A stretch of 64,000 nt of DNA from the NCBI GenBank assembly GCA_021812285.1, contig JAKAOH010000001.1:1-64000 (forward strand). The letters are read 5' to 3'. The DNA is from Acidobacteriota bacterium. Lineage in GTDB: Bacteria > Acidobacteriota > Terriglobia > Acidiferrales > UBA7541. Shown one piece after another: positions 41,659-50,179 of this stretch. A model generated the notes under the pieces. That model searched no databases. It was given only the letters and a program-made list of their open reading frames with translations, and was not told where the DNA came from. The translations under genes and the position numbers were made by a program. Position 1 is the stretch's first letter. Every line of letters begins with the position of its first letter.

Positions 41659-42327
41659 TCACGGAAGGTACGAATGCAGCAGAGGCAGCACCTGATAGGC
41701 GAAACCGACAATTCGTTGCTGTGCGATCGCCGGCGTTTCCATTTCGCCGATGGGAGTGGCGAAGCGTATCAGCGCACCGTCGGTGCGGTCATCGCGAAAC
41801 GCGCCGGCGACCAGAAAGAACTTGGCCCAGTACTCGCTGGCGACGGGACGGCCCTGCTCCTGAAACCAGTAGAAAACGAGCATGCGATCGAGACCCTTGG
41901 CGATCAGGTAGCGATTCACCGGGAACGATTTTCCGCCGGGAACGGCCAGCGACACCTGGCTCGAAGTGATCGGCGTCCAGCCGCCTCCGGGAAGGCAATT
42001 TTTAGGAGAGTGCATCGTGTCGCCAGCTCGCTGGCTGGGGAAATAGGCGAGGAAGAGATCAACCGGCTGCGACGAGCCGAGGCGGGAATAGAGGCGCTCG
42101 ATAAATTCGCCCGGTCCGAGAACGGCGCGAATATCCCCAGGAATCGGAATCGTCTGGCCGGCCCAGCCTTGAATTTCTCCAGGGAACTTCGCGAGCGGGC
42201 GGCGTTCCGGTACTCGCACGCCGGAACCCCGCAACTGCAAGAAGAGGCCGGTGGCAGCCAGCAAGGCGACCGCCAGCGAGAAACGCAGACGGAAGCCAAG
42301 GCTCGATTTGACGTGGGCATCAGGCAT
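41659..42327 (-). CDS. epsI: EpsI-type exosortase accessory protein
   Basis: 222 residues. One N-terminal membrane helix (RLRFSLAVALLAATGLFLQL) is followed by a periplasmic domain. The EpsI family (DUF3485) features are FPGEIQGWAGQTIPIP, VDLFLAYFPSQRAGDTMHSP, KNCLPGGGWTPI, VNRYLIAKGLDRMLVFYWFQ and RFATPIGE. EpsI is regularly next to or fused with exosortases and is needed for the same export system; its biochemical role is unknown. Its start overlaps the end of xrtA by 8 bases, so the two are translationally coupled. Confidence 0.92.
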   Translation of the reverse strand: MPDAHVKSSLGFRLRFSLAVALLAATGLFLQLRGSGVRVPERRPLAKFPGEIQGWAGQTIPIPGDIRAVLGPGEFIERLYSRLGSSQPVDLFLAYFPSQRAGDTMHSPKNCLPGGGWTPITSSQVSLAVPGGKSFPVNRYLIAKGLDRMLVFYWFQEQGRPVASEYWAKFFLVAGAFRDDRTDGALIRFATPIGEMETPAIAQQRIVGFAYQVLPLLHSYLP

Positions 42328-43219
42328 AGGAACGGCGAGACGTGACGGCGCGCAAGGCGGCGTGGAACGCGAAGAGCATCAACATCGCCAGCACGAAAAT
42401 CAACCAGCCGGAAAACGCGTGAAAGAAACCGGTGCCTGCGTCGGGACTCCAGAATTGAACCAGGAGTCCAGTTCCCATAATGCGGAGGGCGTTGGCGGCG
42501 ATGGCGATCGGCACGGCGGCGGCGACAAGAACGAGCCGGCGCCAGAGGGAGGGTTCGAGAAAGTAGCCGTAAATCACGGCCAGAGAGATGAGGGAAATCA
42601 ACGATCGGATTCCGCTGCAGGCTTCGGCGACCTCGAGCGTGATGGCGGGAAGCTGAATGATATTTCCCTCGCGCAGCACTGGAACGCCCAAAAGCGCGAG
42701 AAACCAACTGGCCATGCGCGAGGCGTGAATCTGCAAGGGAAGCGTGATTTGCGCGTAGAGAATGGCCGGGATGGGAATCATCAGAAAAAGGAAGGCGATC
42801 GGAAAGAGAAGTTCGCGAAGCCAACGCCAGCCGCAAAAATAGAGCGTGAGACTGGCGAGCAAGAACACGAACGAACTGCGCATAAGGAAGAATTCCGCGC
42901 CCACCTTTCCGACGACGAGAACGCCGAGGGACGCCGCGATTGCCGGCAATCCCCACCAGGTGGGCAGGAGCGGCAAGCGCGAGAGAGCAGCCCTTTTCCG
43001 CCAGACGAGAAAACCCGAAAACAAGGGCACCAGAAATCCGTGGGAATAATTCGGATCGTTCATCCAGTCGCCGACAAGCGAAACGAGGATTCCACCGTAA
43101 AGGATGCCCACGAGCAGGGCCAGAATCCCGAGAGCCAAAGCGATGTTTGCGGAGACGGAGACAGTCCTCGCTCGAGCCGGGTGTGTTTCGCTCGACGGTG
43201 AGGCGACACAATCTCCCAT
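42320..43219 (-). CDS. xrtA: exosortase A (XrtA/EpsH)
   Basis: Membrane transpeptidase-like protease that recognises PEP-CTERM signals. 299 residues with about eight hydrophobic helices. The catalytic triad proposed for the family is visible: Cys201 in AEACSGIRSLI, Arg246 in NALRIMGTG and His267 in FFHAFSGWL. The conserved NYSHGFLVPLFSGFLVWRKR near the N terminus is also present. The ATG at 43219 has a perfect GGAGGTG. A strong sigma-54-like promoter lies directly upstream. The gene is divergent from the AAA+ regulator and the polysaccharide operon, and coupled to epsI. Confidence 0.96.
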   Translation of the reverse strand: MGDCVASPSSETHPARARTVSVSANIALALGILALLVGILYGGILVSLVGDWMNDPNYSHGFLVPLFSGFLVWRKRAALSRLPLLPTWWGLPAIAASLGVLVVGKVGAEFFLMRSSFVFLLASLTLYFCGWRWLRELLFPIAFLFLMIPIPAILYAQITLPLQIHASRMASWFLALLGVPVLREGNIIQLPAITLEVAEACSGIRSLISLISLAVIYGYFLEPSLWRRLVLVAAAVPIAIAANALRIMGTGLLVQFWSPDAGTGFFHAFSGWLIFVLAMLMLFAFHAALRAVTSRRSYA

Positions 43220-43246
43220 CCGAACACCTCCCGTTGGAGTCTGTGG

Positions 43247-43262
43247 TGCAAATTGTCTGCCA
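43247..43262 (-). promoter_or_regulatory. sigma-54-like promoter of xrtA-epsI
   Basis: On the minus strand TGGCAGACAATTTGCA matches TGGCACG-N4-TTGCA at all positions except two in the -24 box. Its -12 end is about 28 bases upstream of the xrtA ATG, leaving a short leader that still contains the Shine-Dalgarno. Confidence 0.7.
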
Positions 43263-43270
43263 GCTTTCCA

Positions 43271-43286
43271 TGGCAGCCGCGAAGCA
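43271..43286 (+). promoter_or_regulatory. possible sigma-54-like promoter towards the regulator/polysaccharide operon
   Basis: TGGCAGCCGCGAAGCA has GG and GC at the right 10-base spacing, but the -12 box is weaker (AAGCA). It lies 9 bases from the divergent xrtA promoter and about 260 bases before the regulator start. The remaining sequence between 43287 and 43544 shows no gene. Confidence 0.35.
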
Positions 43287-43544
43287 GAGCGGCGAAGTGA
43301 GGCTAACCTTCGACTCGACAGCGTATTCCAGAGGAAATCGTGAGAAGCGAGCGGGGCTTTCGGCGACCGGTGCGAGCGCGACGGGAAGGAAGCGATGCGG
43401 CAAAGTTAGGAAAACGATTGCCACTTTGCTGAATCGGGCGTGGATTCCGAGAGGCGGCAATTGGAGGCGGGCGCTTCGCGATGAGACGGACCCAACTGGT
43501 TGAGAAAGAAGCTGTAAGACGGCGAAGCGGGCAAGGCTTTGGCA

Positions 43545-44558
43545 ATGGCCGTTTTCGTGCACGGCTGCAGGAAAGAATCAACGGCAACGCCGATGAACGA
43601 AAACGAAACGTTTTTTTCACGCCCAGAACCGAGGCCGACACGCGAACCTGCAAGGCCGGCGTTTCTCGCTTCGCTCAGCCCGGCGATGCGCGAACTTGAT
43701 CGCGCCATCAGCGATGTGGCGCGCGGCGACCTGCCAGTGCTGCTGTTGGGAGAACGAGGGACGGGGAAGGAAATCGTCGCGCGCGAGATCCATCGGCGGC
43801 ACGCCGAGGTGAATGCGACGTTTCTGAAGGCGCGCTGCGCGGAGTTGACGCCGCGGCTGATAGACGGGCTTTTGGATGAACCCGGGCGATTTGCGGACGC
43901 GCCGGCGACGATTTTTCTGGACGAAATCGGCGAGTTGAGTCCAGCGTGCCAGGCCGCGCTGGCGGAAGCGATAGCGAACGCCGACGGGAACGGACACGTG
44001 CGGAACGGACGGGCGCGATTGATCTCCGCGACGAGCCGGAACATCGAGGAAGAGATCCGAAAACAGCATTTTCGCGAAGAGCTTCTCTATCGGCTGAACG
44101 GCGTGTGCCTGCGCGTTCCTCCCCTGCGGCACCGCAAGGAAGACATCCCGGCATTTCTCGATTTCTTTCTGAAGCGCGACGCCGGAGAGTTGGGCATCGC
44201 GCCTGCCGAGGTGCAGGGGAAGACGATCGCGGCACTGCTGCGGCATTCTTGGCCAGGAAACGTTCGCGAGTTGGAAGAGGTGGCGCGGAAGATTCTGCTT
44301 TCCGACGAGCGCAGCGCGGTGGCGGGACTCGACTGCTTGCGGGCGAGCGTGGCGGACGGAGGCGACGGGGGTGCGGCGCTGCCGCTGAAGGAAGCGGCGC
44401 GGAACGCTTCGCGGCAAGTGGAGCGGGAACTGATCCTGAAGACGCTTTCGCGAACGCGCTGGAACCGGAAACGGGCGGCGCGCGAACTCGGCATCAGCTA
44501 CAAGGCGCTTCTGTACAAGCTGAAGCAGATTGCTTTTGACGACCACGGGGAACTTTAG
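43545..44558 (+). CDS. AAA+/Fis-type transcription regulator lacking the GAFTGA loop
   Basis: 337 residues from the ATG at 43545 (AAGG eight bases upstream); ATG 43593 is a possible later start. It has the central domain of sigma-54 enhancer-binding proteins: Walker A GERGTGKE (69-76), Walker B IFLDEIGEL (123-131), FREELLYRLN and the sensor II segment WPGNVRELEEVARK. The C-terminal Fis-type helix-turn-helix reads NRKRAARELGISYKALLYKL. Between the first strand and Walker B, where ELFGHEKGAFTGA should be, only TPRLIDGLLDEPGRFADAP is found. The loop that contacts sigma-54 is therefore missing. No receiver domain is present. It precedes the polysaccharide operon by 15 bases and probably controls it. 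It corresponds in place to PrsR of other exosortase loci. Confidence 0.88.
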   Translation: MAVFVHGCRKESTATPMNENETFFSRPEPRPTREPARPAFLASLSPAMRELDRAISDVARGDLPVLLLGERGTGKEIVAREIHRRHAEVNATFLKARCAELTPRLIDGLLDEPGRFADAPATIFLDEIGELSPACQAALAEAIANADGNGHVRNGRARLISATSRNIEEEIRKQHFREELLYRLNGVCLRVPPLRHRKEDIPAFLDFFLKRDAGELGIAPAEVQGKTIAALLRHSWPGNVRELEEVARKILLSDERSAVAGLDCLRASVADGGDGGAALPLKEAARNASRQVERELILKTLSRTRWNRKRAARELGISYKALLYKLKQIAFDDHGEL

Positions 44559-44573
44559 GACGAGGGAGGGCCT

Positions 44574-45209
44574 ATGAATATCCGATTTGGAAAGCGAGCA
44601 TCTCTTTGTTGCGTTCTCCTTCTGTTTTTCACGCTTCCCGTGGTGAGCCAAAAAAAGGCGGCCAACTCACACGACGAAACCGCCAAGTCGTCCGTCCAAA
44701 ACCATCCCGCTCCGGCGACCACCGATCCGAAATACGTCATCGGGCCGCAGGACGTACTCGATATCAACGTCTGGAACCAATCGAACATTTCGCGGACGGT
44801 GCCGGTGCGCCCAGACGGGAAGATTTCGTTGCCGCTGCTGGACGACGTAATGGCGGCGGGACTGACGCCGGAGCAACTGGGCGAGAAGATCACCCGGGAT
44901 CTGCGGAAGTATCTGGAGAATCCGCAAGTGACGGTGATCGTGACGGCGATCAATAGCCAACGCATTTTCATTGTGGGTGAAGTGGGTCGAGCCGGCATTT
45001 TGCCCATGCTTCCGAACATGACCGTCTTGCAAGCACTTTCCGAAGCGGGGGGGTTTTCGCCATTCGCGAAACTATCGGGCATTTACGTTCTGCGGAATGA
45101 GAACGGGCACCAGGTGAAGTTCCCCTTCGATTACAAGAAGGTTATCAAGGGAGAACAGGCGCAAGAGAACCTGGTGTTGCAGCCGGGCGACACAATCGTC
45201 GTTCCATGA
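44574..45209 (+). CDS. polysaccharide export protein (Wza-like)
   Basis: 211 residues. A signal peptide (LCCVLLLFFTLPVVS, cleaved near residue 25) precedes the poly-export domain: YVIGPQDVLDINVWNQSNIS, VRPDGKISLPLLDDVMAAGLTPEQL, TRDLRKYLENPQVTVIV. A SLBB-type domain follows (IFIVGEVGRAGILPMLPNMT ... LQPGDTIVVP). No lipobox Cys is obvious after the cleavage site, unlike many Wza proteins. It is short for the family and lacks the C-terminal outer-membrane helix. It is the first biosynthesis gene after the regulator and lies 10 bases before the barrel protein. Confidence 0.92.
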   Translation: MNIRFGKRASLCCVLLLFFTLPVVSQKKAANSHDETAKSSVQNHPAPATTDPKYVIGPQDVLDINVWNQSNISRTVPVRPDGKISLPLLDDVMAAGLTPEQLGEKITRDLRKYLENPQVTVIVTAINSQRIFIVGEVGRAGILPMLPNMTVLQALSEAGGFSPFAKLSGIYVLRNENGHQVKFPFDYKKVIKGEQAQENLVLQPGDTIVVP

Positions 45210-45219
45210 GGCATCAGCC

Positions 45220-46728
45220 ATGAAGAGACCAGTGTTTATCGCCGTCTTGCTTGCTGGGGCGCTCCTGCTGTGCGCGTCGGCGGGGTGGGCGCAACAGCAG
45301 CAGGGACAAACGCAGACGTCCGGCCAGCAAAACCAGCAAGGAGCGACGGGACAAAGCGGAACGGCGCCGCCGACGACCGTGACGCCGACGCCCCCCGGAC
45401 AAAATTCGACTCAGCAAGGGGAAACCGTCCAGAGCCAGACATCGAATTCGGCCTCGGGCACTGCCGCAACTACCCCTCCGCTTACCGGGGCGGAGCAATA
45501 CACCCTTAGCCGGATGGGTGCGGGACACAGCTATGTGATTCCATCGTTACAATTCGCGCAGAGCGTGAGCACGTATGGAACGGGAGCCTTCGGGACGTCC
45601 ACGGTTGACTCCGTCAGCACGCTCAGCGGCAGCCTTGACCTGAATTACCTGTGGGGCAAATACGCATTCAGCGCGCGATACGACGGAACCGGTTTTGTGT
45701 ACAACCAACAGTCGCAGTACAACAATTCGGCGCACCTGTTGACGTTGTCGCAACGGGTGATGGGGAGGCGATCTTTGTTTCTGTTTAGCGATGCGGTGTC
45801 GTACCTGCCGGAAGCGTCCTTCGGCTACTCCCGTTTCAACGGCACAGGTTCCAATATCTACAGCTATGGGGGTTTGTTCGGTTCTGGCATCTCCAATATC
45901 GATACAAGTTTTCTTCCCAGTCAATCCATTTTAACCGGGTCTTCCTCTCGGGTCAGCAATTCGGTTGTCGGTCAGTATGATTACCTCCTGAGTCCGCTAT
46001 CCACGCTGACGCTGACAGGAGCATATTCTCTGCTTCGATTCCCTTCTTCCGATTACTTCGATAGTGACGATATTATTGCTCAGCTGGGTTACAACCGTAG
46101 TCTAACGGCAAAAAATAGTATGGCAGTGTCTTACCAGGCCAGTTTTTTTCGTTATAGCCAGGGTCTGGGCAACTTTACCGACCACGTTGTAGAAATAACT
46201 TTTCGTCGCGCCCTTTCGAATCGCATGGGTGTGCAAATCGGCGCAGGACCGCAGGCCAATATATTCAGCAACGGCGCCAGCGGGCAGGATGCCAAATTCG
46301 GGTGGGCGATGAATTCCGAGTTGACGTATTCCTTCCGTCGTTATCAGTTCGCGGCATCGTATCACCATTATACGAACGGCGGTTCGGGCGTCTATCAGGG
46401 AGCCACGACAGACTACGTGGACGCTGATGTCGGGACCCCGCTATCCCATATGTGGACGCTAAACGTTGATCTCGGATACGCCCGTAACTCAAACTTGCAA
46501 CAGAACTCCTCCAACAACACACGCGTGTACAACGCATGGTACGGCACCGTCAATCTGCAGCGTCTCCTGAATCGGTGGATGACCATGTTTCTCAGCTACA
46601 ACCTGCAGCAACAGCTTGCGCCGGCGTTCACCTGCGTAGGCTCAACATGCGGAACCTTTTACACACAGCAGTACTTTTCGTTCGGTCTTAACTGGCACCC
46701 GAGTCGAATGAGCGAAGAAGCCTACTAA
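45220..46728 (+). CDS. outer-membrane beta-barrel protein of the exopolysaccharide locus
   Basis: 502 residues. The signal peptide is MKRPVFIAVLLAGALLLCAS, cleaved near GWA. Residues about 25-90 are Gln/Thr/Pro/Gly-rich low complexity. From about 110 to the end it alternates aromatic/aliphatic strands separated by Asn/Ser/Gly turns (YAFSARYDGTGFVYNQQSQY; LTLTGAYSLLRFPS; FRRYQFAASYHHYTNGG), and it ends near an aromatic strand. This is like the barrel proteins reported with PEP-CTERM systems. It may be the export pore or an anchor. From 45.7 to 46.7 kb the codon use is visibly less GC-rich than in neighbouring genes. Confidence 0.8.
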   Translation: MKRPVFIAVLLAGALLLCASAGWAQQQQGQTQTSGQQNQQGATGQSGTAPPTTVTPTPPGQNSTQQGETVQSQTSNSASGTAATTPPLTGAEQYTLSRMGAGHSYVIPSLQFAQSVSTYGTGAFGTSTVDSVSTLSGSLDLNYLWGKYAFSARYDGTGFVYNQQSQYNNSAHLLTLSQRVMGRRSLFLFSDAVSYLPEASFGYSRFNGTGSNIYSYGGLFGSGISNIDTSFLPSQSILTGSSSRVSNSVVGQYDYLLSPLSTLTLTGAYSLLRFPSSDYFDSDDIIAQLGYNRSLTAKNSMAVSYQASFFRYSQGLGNFTDHVVEITFRRALSNRMGVQIGAGPQANIFSNGASGQDAKFGWAMNSELTYSFRRYQFAASYHHYTNGGSGVYQGATTDYVDADVGTPLSHMWTLNVDLGYARNSNLQQNSSNNTRVYNAWYGTVNLQRLLNRWMTMFLSYNLQQQLAPAFTCVGSTCGTFYTQQYFSFGLNWHPSRMSEEAY

Positions 46729-46746
46729 AACGCGTGAGAGGATAGG

Positions 46747-48285
46747 ATGTTGGGACATCGCGAACTGACAGTTGACGACTATTTGGATATTCTCCGCCGG
46801 CGCTATTGGATTTTGTTGATCACGGTGATTATAGGCGCGGCTGGCCTGTATCTCCTCTCGCGAATACTGCCAAATCAGTACGAATCACGGACAATCGTGT
46901 TGGTGCAACAACCCAAGGTGGGCAAGCAATTCGTTGCCCCAGTCGTGAACGAGCAGATCAACCAGCGCTTGGAAAGCATGCGTGAACAGGTTCTCAGCAC
47001 CGGCCAACTCGTGCCCATTGTTGAAGAAAATCACCTCTTCTCCAAGGAGATGCCGGCCGCTACAGTTGCCGCTCGTGCGCTCCGGTTGCGCAAGGCCATA
47101 ACCGTGACGCCCGTTCAGCCGATGGTGGACTCGCCCTGGGCGGGAATCCCCGGGTTCATGATCGCGGTCACCTTGAACAATCCAGCTGTGGCGCAACAGG
47201 TATGTGCGGAAATCGCCTCACAATTCATCGGCGAGAACGCGCGTTGGCGCTCTCAGGTTGCCCAGGACACCACGGAGTTTCTATCGAAGCAAATTGACGA
47301 AGCCAAAAGCGCGCTTGACGAGCAGGATGCGAAGCTGACGGCTTTCAAGATGCGTTACCTAGGCAGGCTTCCTGACGAAGTGGAAACCAATATGCACTTG
47401 CTGGCCTCCTACAACTCCCAACTCGCCGCCGCGACGGATTCTCTCAATCGAATACAGCAGGACAAGGTCTACCTCGAATCGCAGTTGAACCAGCAATTGG
47501 CCGCGTGGAAAGCCACCCGTTCGGGAAGCAACCTATTGATTCTAGAGCAGCAGCTCGCTGACTTGCGAAACAAGCTGGTATTGATGCGAGCGCAATACAC
47601 AGACGATTACCCGGATGTCATAAAACTCAAGCAGAACATTGCCCATTTGGAGAGAAAGGTAAGCGAGGCGAAAGCCGAGACGTCGTGGAGCACGGCGGCA
47701 GGCAAGGCAGAAGGGCCTGCCTACGCCGAGCCTCCTCAGATTCAGCAGCTACGCGGACAATTGCGTCAGTACAACGAGACCATTCGGGAGAAAACGAAAG
47801 AACAAGCCACTCTTCAAAGGGAGATTCAAGACTACCAGTCTCGGGTGCAATTGAGCCCACTGATTGAAGAACAATTCACCGAATTGACGCGGAACTATCA
47901 AACAGCGCTCGAATTCTATCGGAACCTCTTGACCAAAAAGGCCCAAGCGGACATGGGAGCTGACCTGGAGCGGCGTCAACAGGGCGAAGATTTTCGCGTC
48001 ATCGATCCTGCCACCTTTCCTGCCGCACCGTCTTTTCCAAATCCCCTGCTCTTTGCAGGCGGAGGGGCATTCGGAGGGCTGTGTCTGGGGATCGCGATAG
48101 CTCTTTGGCTGGAGTTGCGTGACAAGCTCATTCGGACCGAGCGCGACGTGGAATTCTATCTCGATGTGCCAACGCTGGCGCTGGTGCCGATGTTGGGCAA
48201 GACGCGGCACGGGGAAGGCTGGCGGCGAATTCCGCGATTGCCGTCAAGAGAGACGGCAGCAAACGCAAGAGCACTTGACGTATAG
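46747..48285 (+). CDS. Wzz/GumC-type chain-length determinant protein
   Basis: 512 residues. An N-terminal membrane helix (YWILLITVIIGAAGLYLLS, about 20-38) and the C-terminal FPNPLLFAGGGAFGGLCLGI helix (about 430-455) bracket a long periplasmic coiled coil (about 170-400; QIDEAKSALDEQDAKLTAFK, EFLSKQ). The GNVR-like segment before the second helix (ALEFYRNLLTKKAQADMG) is present. No kinase domain follows, in keeping with the separate BY-kinase two genes later. It is a co-polymerase that sets polymer length and links export to synthesis. It follows the barrel gene by 18 bases. Confidence 0.92.
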   Translation: MLGHRELTVDDYLDILRRRYWILLITVIIGAAGLYLLSRILPNQYESRTIVLVQQPKVGKQFVAPVVNEQINQRLESMREQVLSTGQLVPIVEENHLFSKEMPAATVAARALRLRKAITVTPVQPMVDSPWAGIPGFMIAVTLNNPAVAQQVCAEIASQFIGENARWRSQVAQDTTEFLSKQIDEAKSALDEQDAKLTAFKMRYLGRLPDEVETNMHLLASYNSQLAAATDSLNRIQQDKVYLESQLNQQLAAWKATRSGSNLLILEQQLADLRNKLVLMRAQYTDDYPDVIKLKQNIAHLERKVSEAKAETSWSTAAGKAEGPAYAEPPQIQQLRGQLRQYNETIREKTKEQATLQREIQDYQSRVQLSPLIEEQFTELTRNYQTALEFYRNLLTKKAQADMGADLERRQQGEDFRVIDPATFPAAPSFPNPLLFAGGGAFGGLCLGIAIALWLELRDKLIRTERDVEFYLDVPTLALVPMLGKTRHGEGWRRIPRLPSRETAANARALDV

Positions 48286-48297
48286 GGAAACCAGCCC

Positions 48298-49251
48298 ATG
48301 TTCCAGAATTTTTTTCAACTGCAGGCGAATCCCTTCGGCACAAATCCTGACCCGCGCTACCTGTTTTTGACGCGGGACGCGCAGGAGGCGTTGGCATGCC
48401 TCACCTACGGGATCCAGGCGCGGAAGGGATTCATCGTGCTGACCGGAGAGGTCGGCACGGGGAAGACGACGCTGCTCAACAAGCTGCTCGAGTGGCTGCA
48501 CGGGTACCGGATGGCGACAGCGTTCCTCTTCAATTCCTCGCTGACGGTGCCGGAGTTCCTGGATTTCATGATGGCGGATTTCGGCATCGCCTGCGAATCG
48601 CCATTGAAAAGCCAGATTCTGTTGCGGCTGAACCGGTGGCTGCTGGAGCGCTATCGCGCGGGCGAGGCGGCGGTATTGATCGTGGACGAAGCCCAGAACC
48701 TTTCCCGGGAAGTGCTCGAGGAAATCCGGCAACTGACGAACCTGGAGACGTCCACGGAGAAGCTGCTGCAGATCGTGCTGTCGGGCCAGCCGGAACTCGA
48801 GGCGATGCTGAAGCAGCCGCAACTACGGCAACTGCGGCAACGGGTGAATCTGCGCGCGACGCTCCACCCGCTGACGATCGAGGAAGCGCGGGGATACGTG
48901 ACCGAACGGCTGCGCGTGGCCGGCGCGAATGGGCAGGAGATTTTCGCGCCCGAGGCGATCGAGAAAATGCACGCGTGCTCGTGCGGGATTCCGCGGCTGA
49001 TGAACCTGGTAGGCGAGCACGCGCTGATCAGCGCGTTCGCCGACCAGGACAAGCGGATCGAAGCGAGCCGGATCGAACAGGTGGCCTGCGACCTGGGACT
49101 GAATGAAGCCTGGGCGGGAAGCAGAACGAACCGCATCTCCCTTGCCGAGGAACCCGCGACAGAGGACGTACTGCGCCAACTGGCGGCGGCGGTCGAACGG
49201 ATCCGCGGGACACAGCCGGGCCGGCGCGACCCCCGGGAAAGGACGTCATGA
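48298..49251 (+). CDS. XrtA-associated ExeA-like ATPase
   Basis: 317 residues. AAA-type ATPase resembling ExeA/PrkA-like secretion ATPases of exosortase loci. It starts MFQNFFQLQANPFGTNPDPR. Walker A is GEVGTGKTT (50-58), Walker B is LIVDEAQNL (127-135), and SGQPELEAML is a sensor-type segment. The C-terminal part has HACSCGIPRLMNLVGEHALI. The role is not established; it probably drives assembly of an envelope complex. It overlaps the next gene by four bases (ATGA), so expression is coupled to the kinase. Confidence 0.9.
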   Translation: MFQNFFQLQANPFGTNPDPRYLFLTRDAQEALACLTYGIQARKGFIVLTGEVGTGKTTLLNKLLEWLHGYRMATAFLFNSSLTVPEFLDFMMADFGIACESPLKSQILLRLNRWLLERYRAGEAAVLIVDEAQNLSREVLEEIRQLTNLETSTEKLLQIVLSGQPELEAMLKQPQLRQLRQRVNLRATLHPLTIEEARGYVTERLRVAGANGQEIFAPEAIEKMHACSCGIPRLMNLVGEHALISAFADQDKRIEASRIEQVACDLGLNEAWAGSRTNRISLAEEPATEDVLRQLAAAVERIRGTQPGRRDPRERTS

Positions 49252-50168
49252 GCCGAATCCATGAGGCTTTGAAACGAGCCGAGGAAGAGAAAATCGCGCA
49301 GGTACGCGTCGAAACCGCCGAGCCCCGACCGGCAAGCGTACCGGAGATCGAACAGCCGGCGGCGCGAGTGCACGCGACGGAAACCGCAGTTGCCCTGGCG
49401 GGCAACGGATTCGCGCTCGAGACGTTGACGTTCGAAGGACTGGCCGGGCGCTGCCAGCAACCCGCATGGAATCCCGACACGAAAACGATGCTGTTCTTCC
49501 GGAAGGACAACCACCAATACGACGCGGAGATTTTCCGGACGCTGCGTTCGCGGCTTTATCGGGCGCGCGACAACGGCTCGCTGCGGAAGCTCCTGGTGAC
49601 GAGCACGCTGCCGGGCGAGGGGAAATCGTTCATCGCGGCGAACCTGGCGCAGGTGATTGCGCAGCAGCACGGGCGGCGGGCGCTGCTGGTGGATGCGGAC
49701 CTGCGGGCGCCACGCCTGCACGCGGTTCTGGGCGCGCCGCAGACGCCGGGCCTGGCCGAATTCCTTCGTGGTGAAGCGGACGAGGCGACGGCGATACAGA
49801 AGGGGCCGCACAACGACCTGTTCTGCCTTCCGAGCGGAAACCTGCCGGCGAATCCGGTCGAATTGATCAGCAATGGGCGGCTGACTCGGCTGCTGGACCG
49901 GATGGCTTCGATTTTCGACTGGGTGATCGTGGATTCGCCGCCGATGGTTCCGGTTTCCGACGCGAGCCTGCTGGCGAATTTGTGCGACGGAGTGCTGCTG
50001 GTGGTGAAGGCGGCGGCGACTCCGTTTGACTTGGCGCAGAAAGCGCGCGCTGAATTCGGAGACACACCGGTGGTGGGCGTGGTGCTGAACGGAGTGCGGC
50101 GCGGCTCGGGCTACGGAGCGGAATACTACAGCTACTACGGATACCCATCCGAAGAACACAAGGGATAG
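49248..50168 (+). CDS. BY-kinase (CpsD/CapB-like tyrosine autokinase)
   Basis: 306 residues. Bacterial tyrosine kinase that cycles through phosphorylation of a C-terminal Tyr cluster to control polysaccharide polymerisation with the Wzz-like protein. Residues 1-90 are a variable, helical linker (MSRIHEALKRAEEEK). Walker A is LPGEGKSF (121-128), Walker A' is ALLVDADLRAP, and Walker B is VIVDSPPMVPVSDA. The C terminus holds YGAEYYSYYGYP with five Tyr. The gene starts inside the end of the ATPase gene and is followed 11 bases later by the sugar transferase. Confidence 0.94.
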   Translation: MSRIHEALKRAEEEKIAQVRVETAEPRPASVPEIEQPAARVHATETAVALAGNGFALETLTFEGLAGRCQQPAWNPDTKTMLFFRKDNHQYDAEIFRTLRSRLYRARDNGSLRKLLVTSTLPGEGKSFIAANLAQVIAQQHGRRALLVDADLRAPRLHAVLGAPQTPGLAEFLRGEADEATAIQKGPHNDLFCLPSGNLPANPVELISNGRLTRLLDRMASIFDWVIVDSPPMVPVSDASLLANLCDGVLLVVKAAATPFDLAQKARAEFGDTPVVGVVLNGVRRGSGYGAEYYSYYGYPSEEHKG

Positions 50169-50179
50169 TTGGTCGAATC

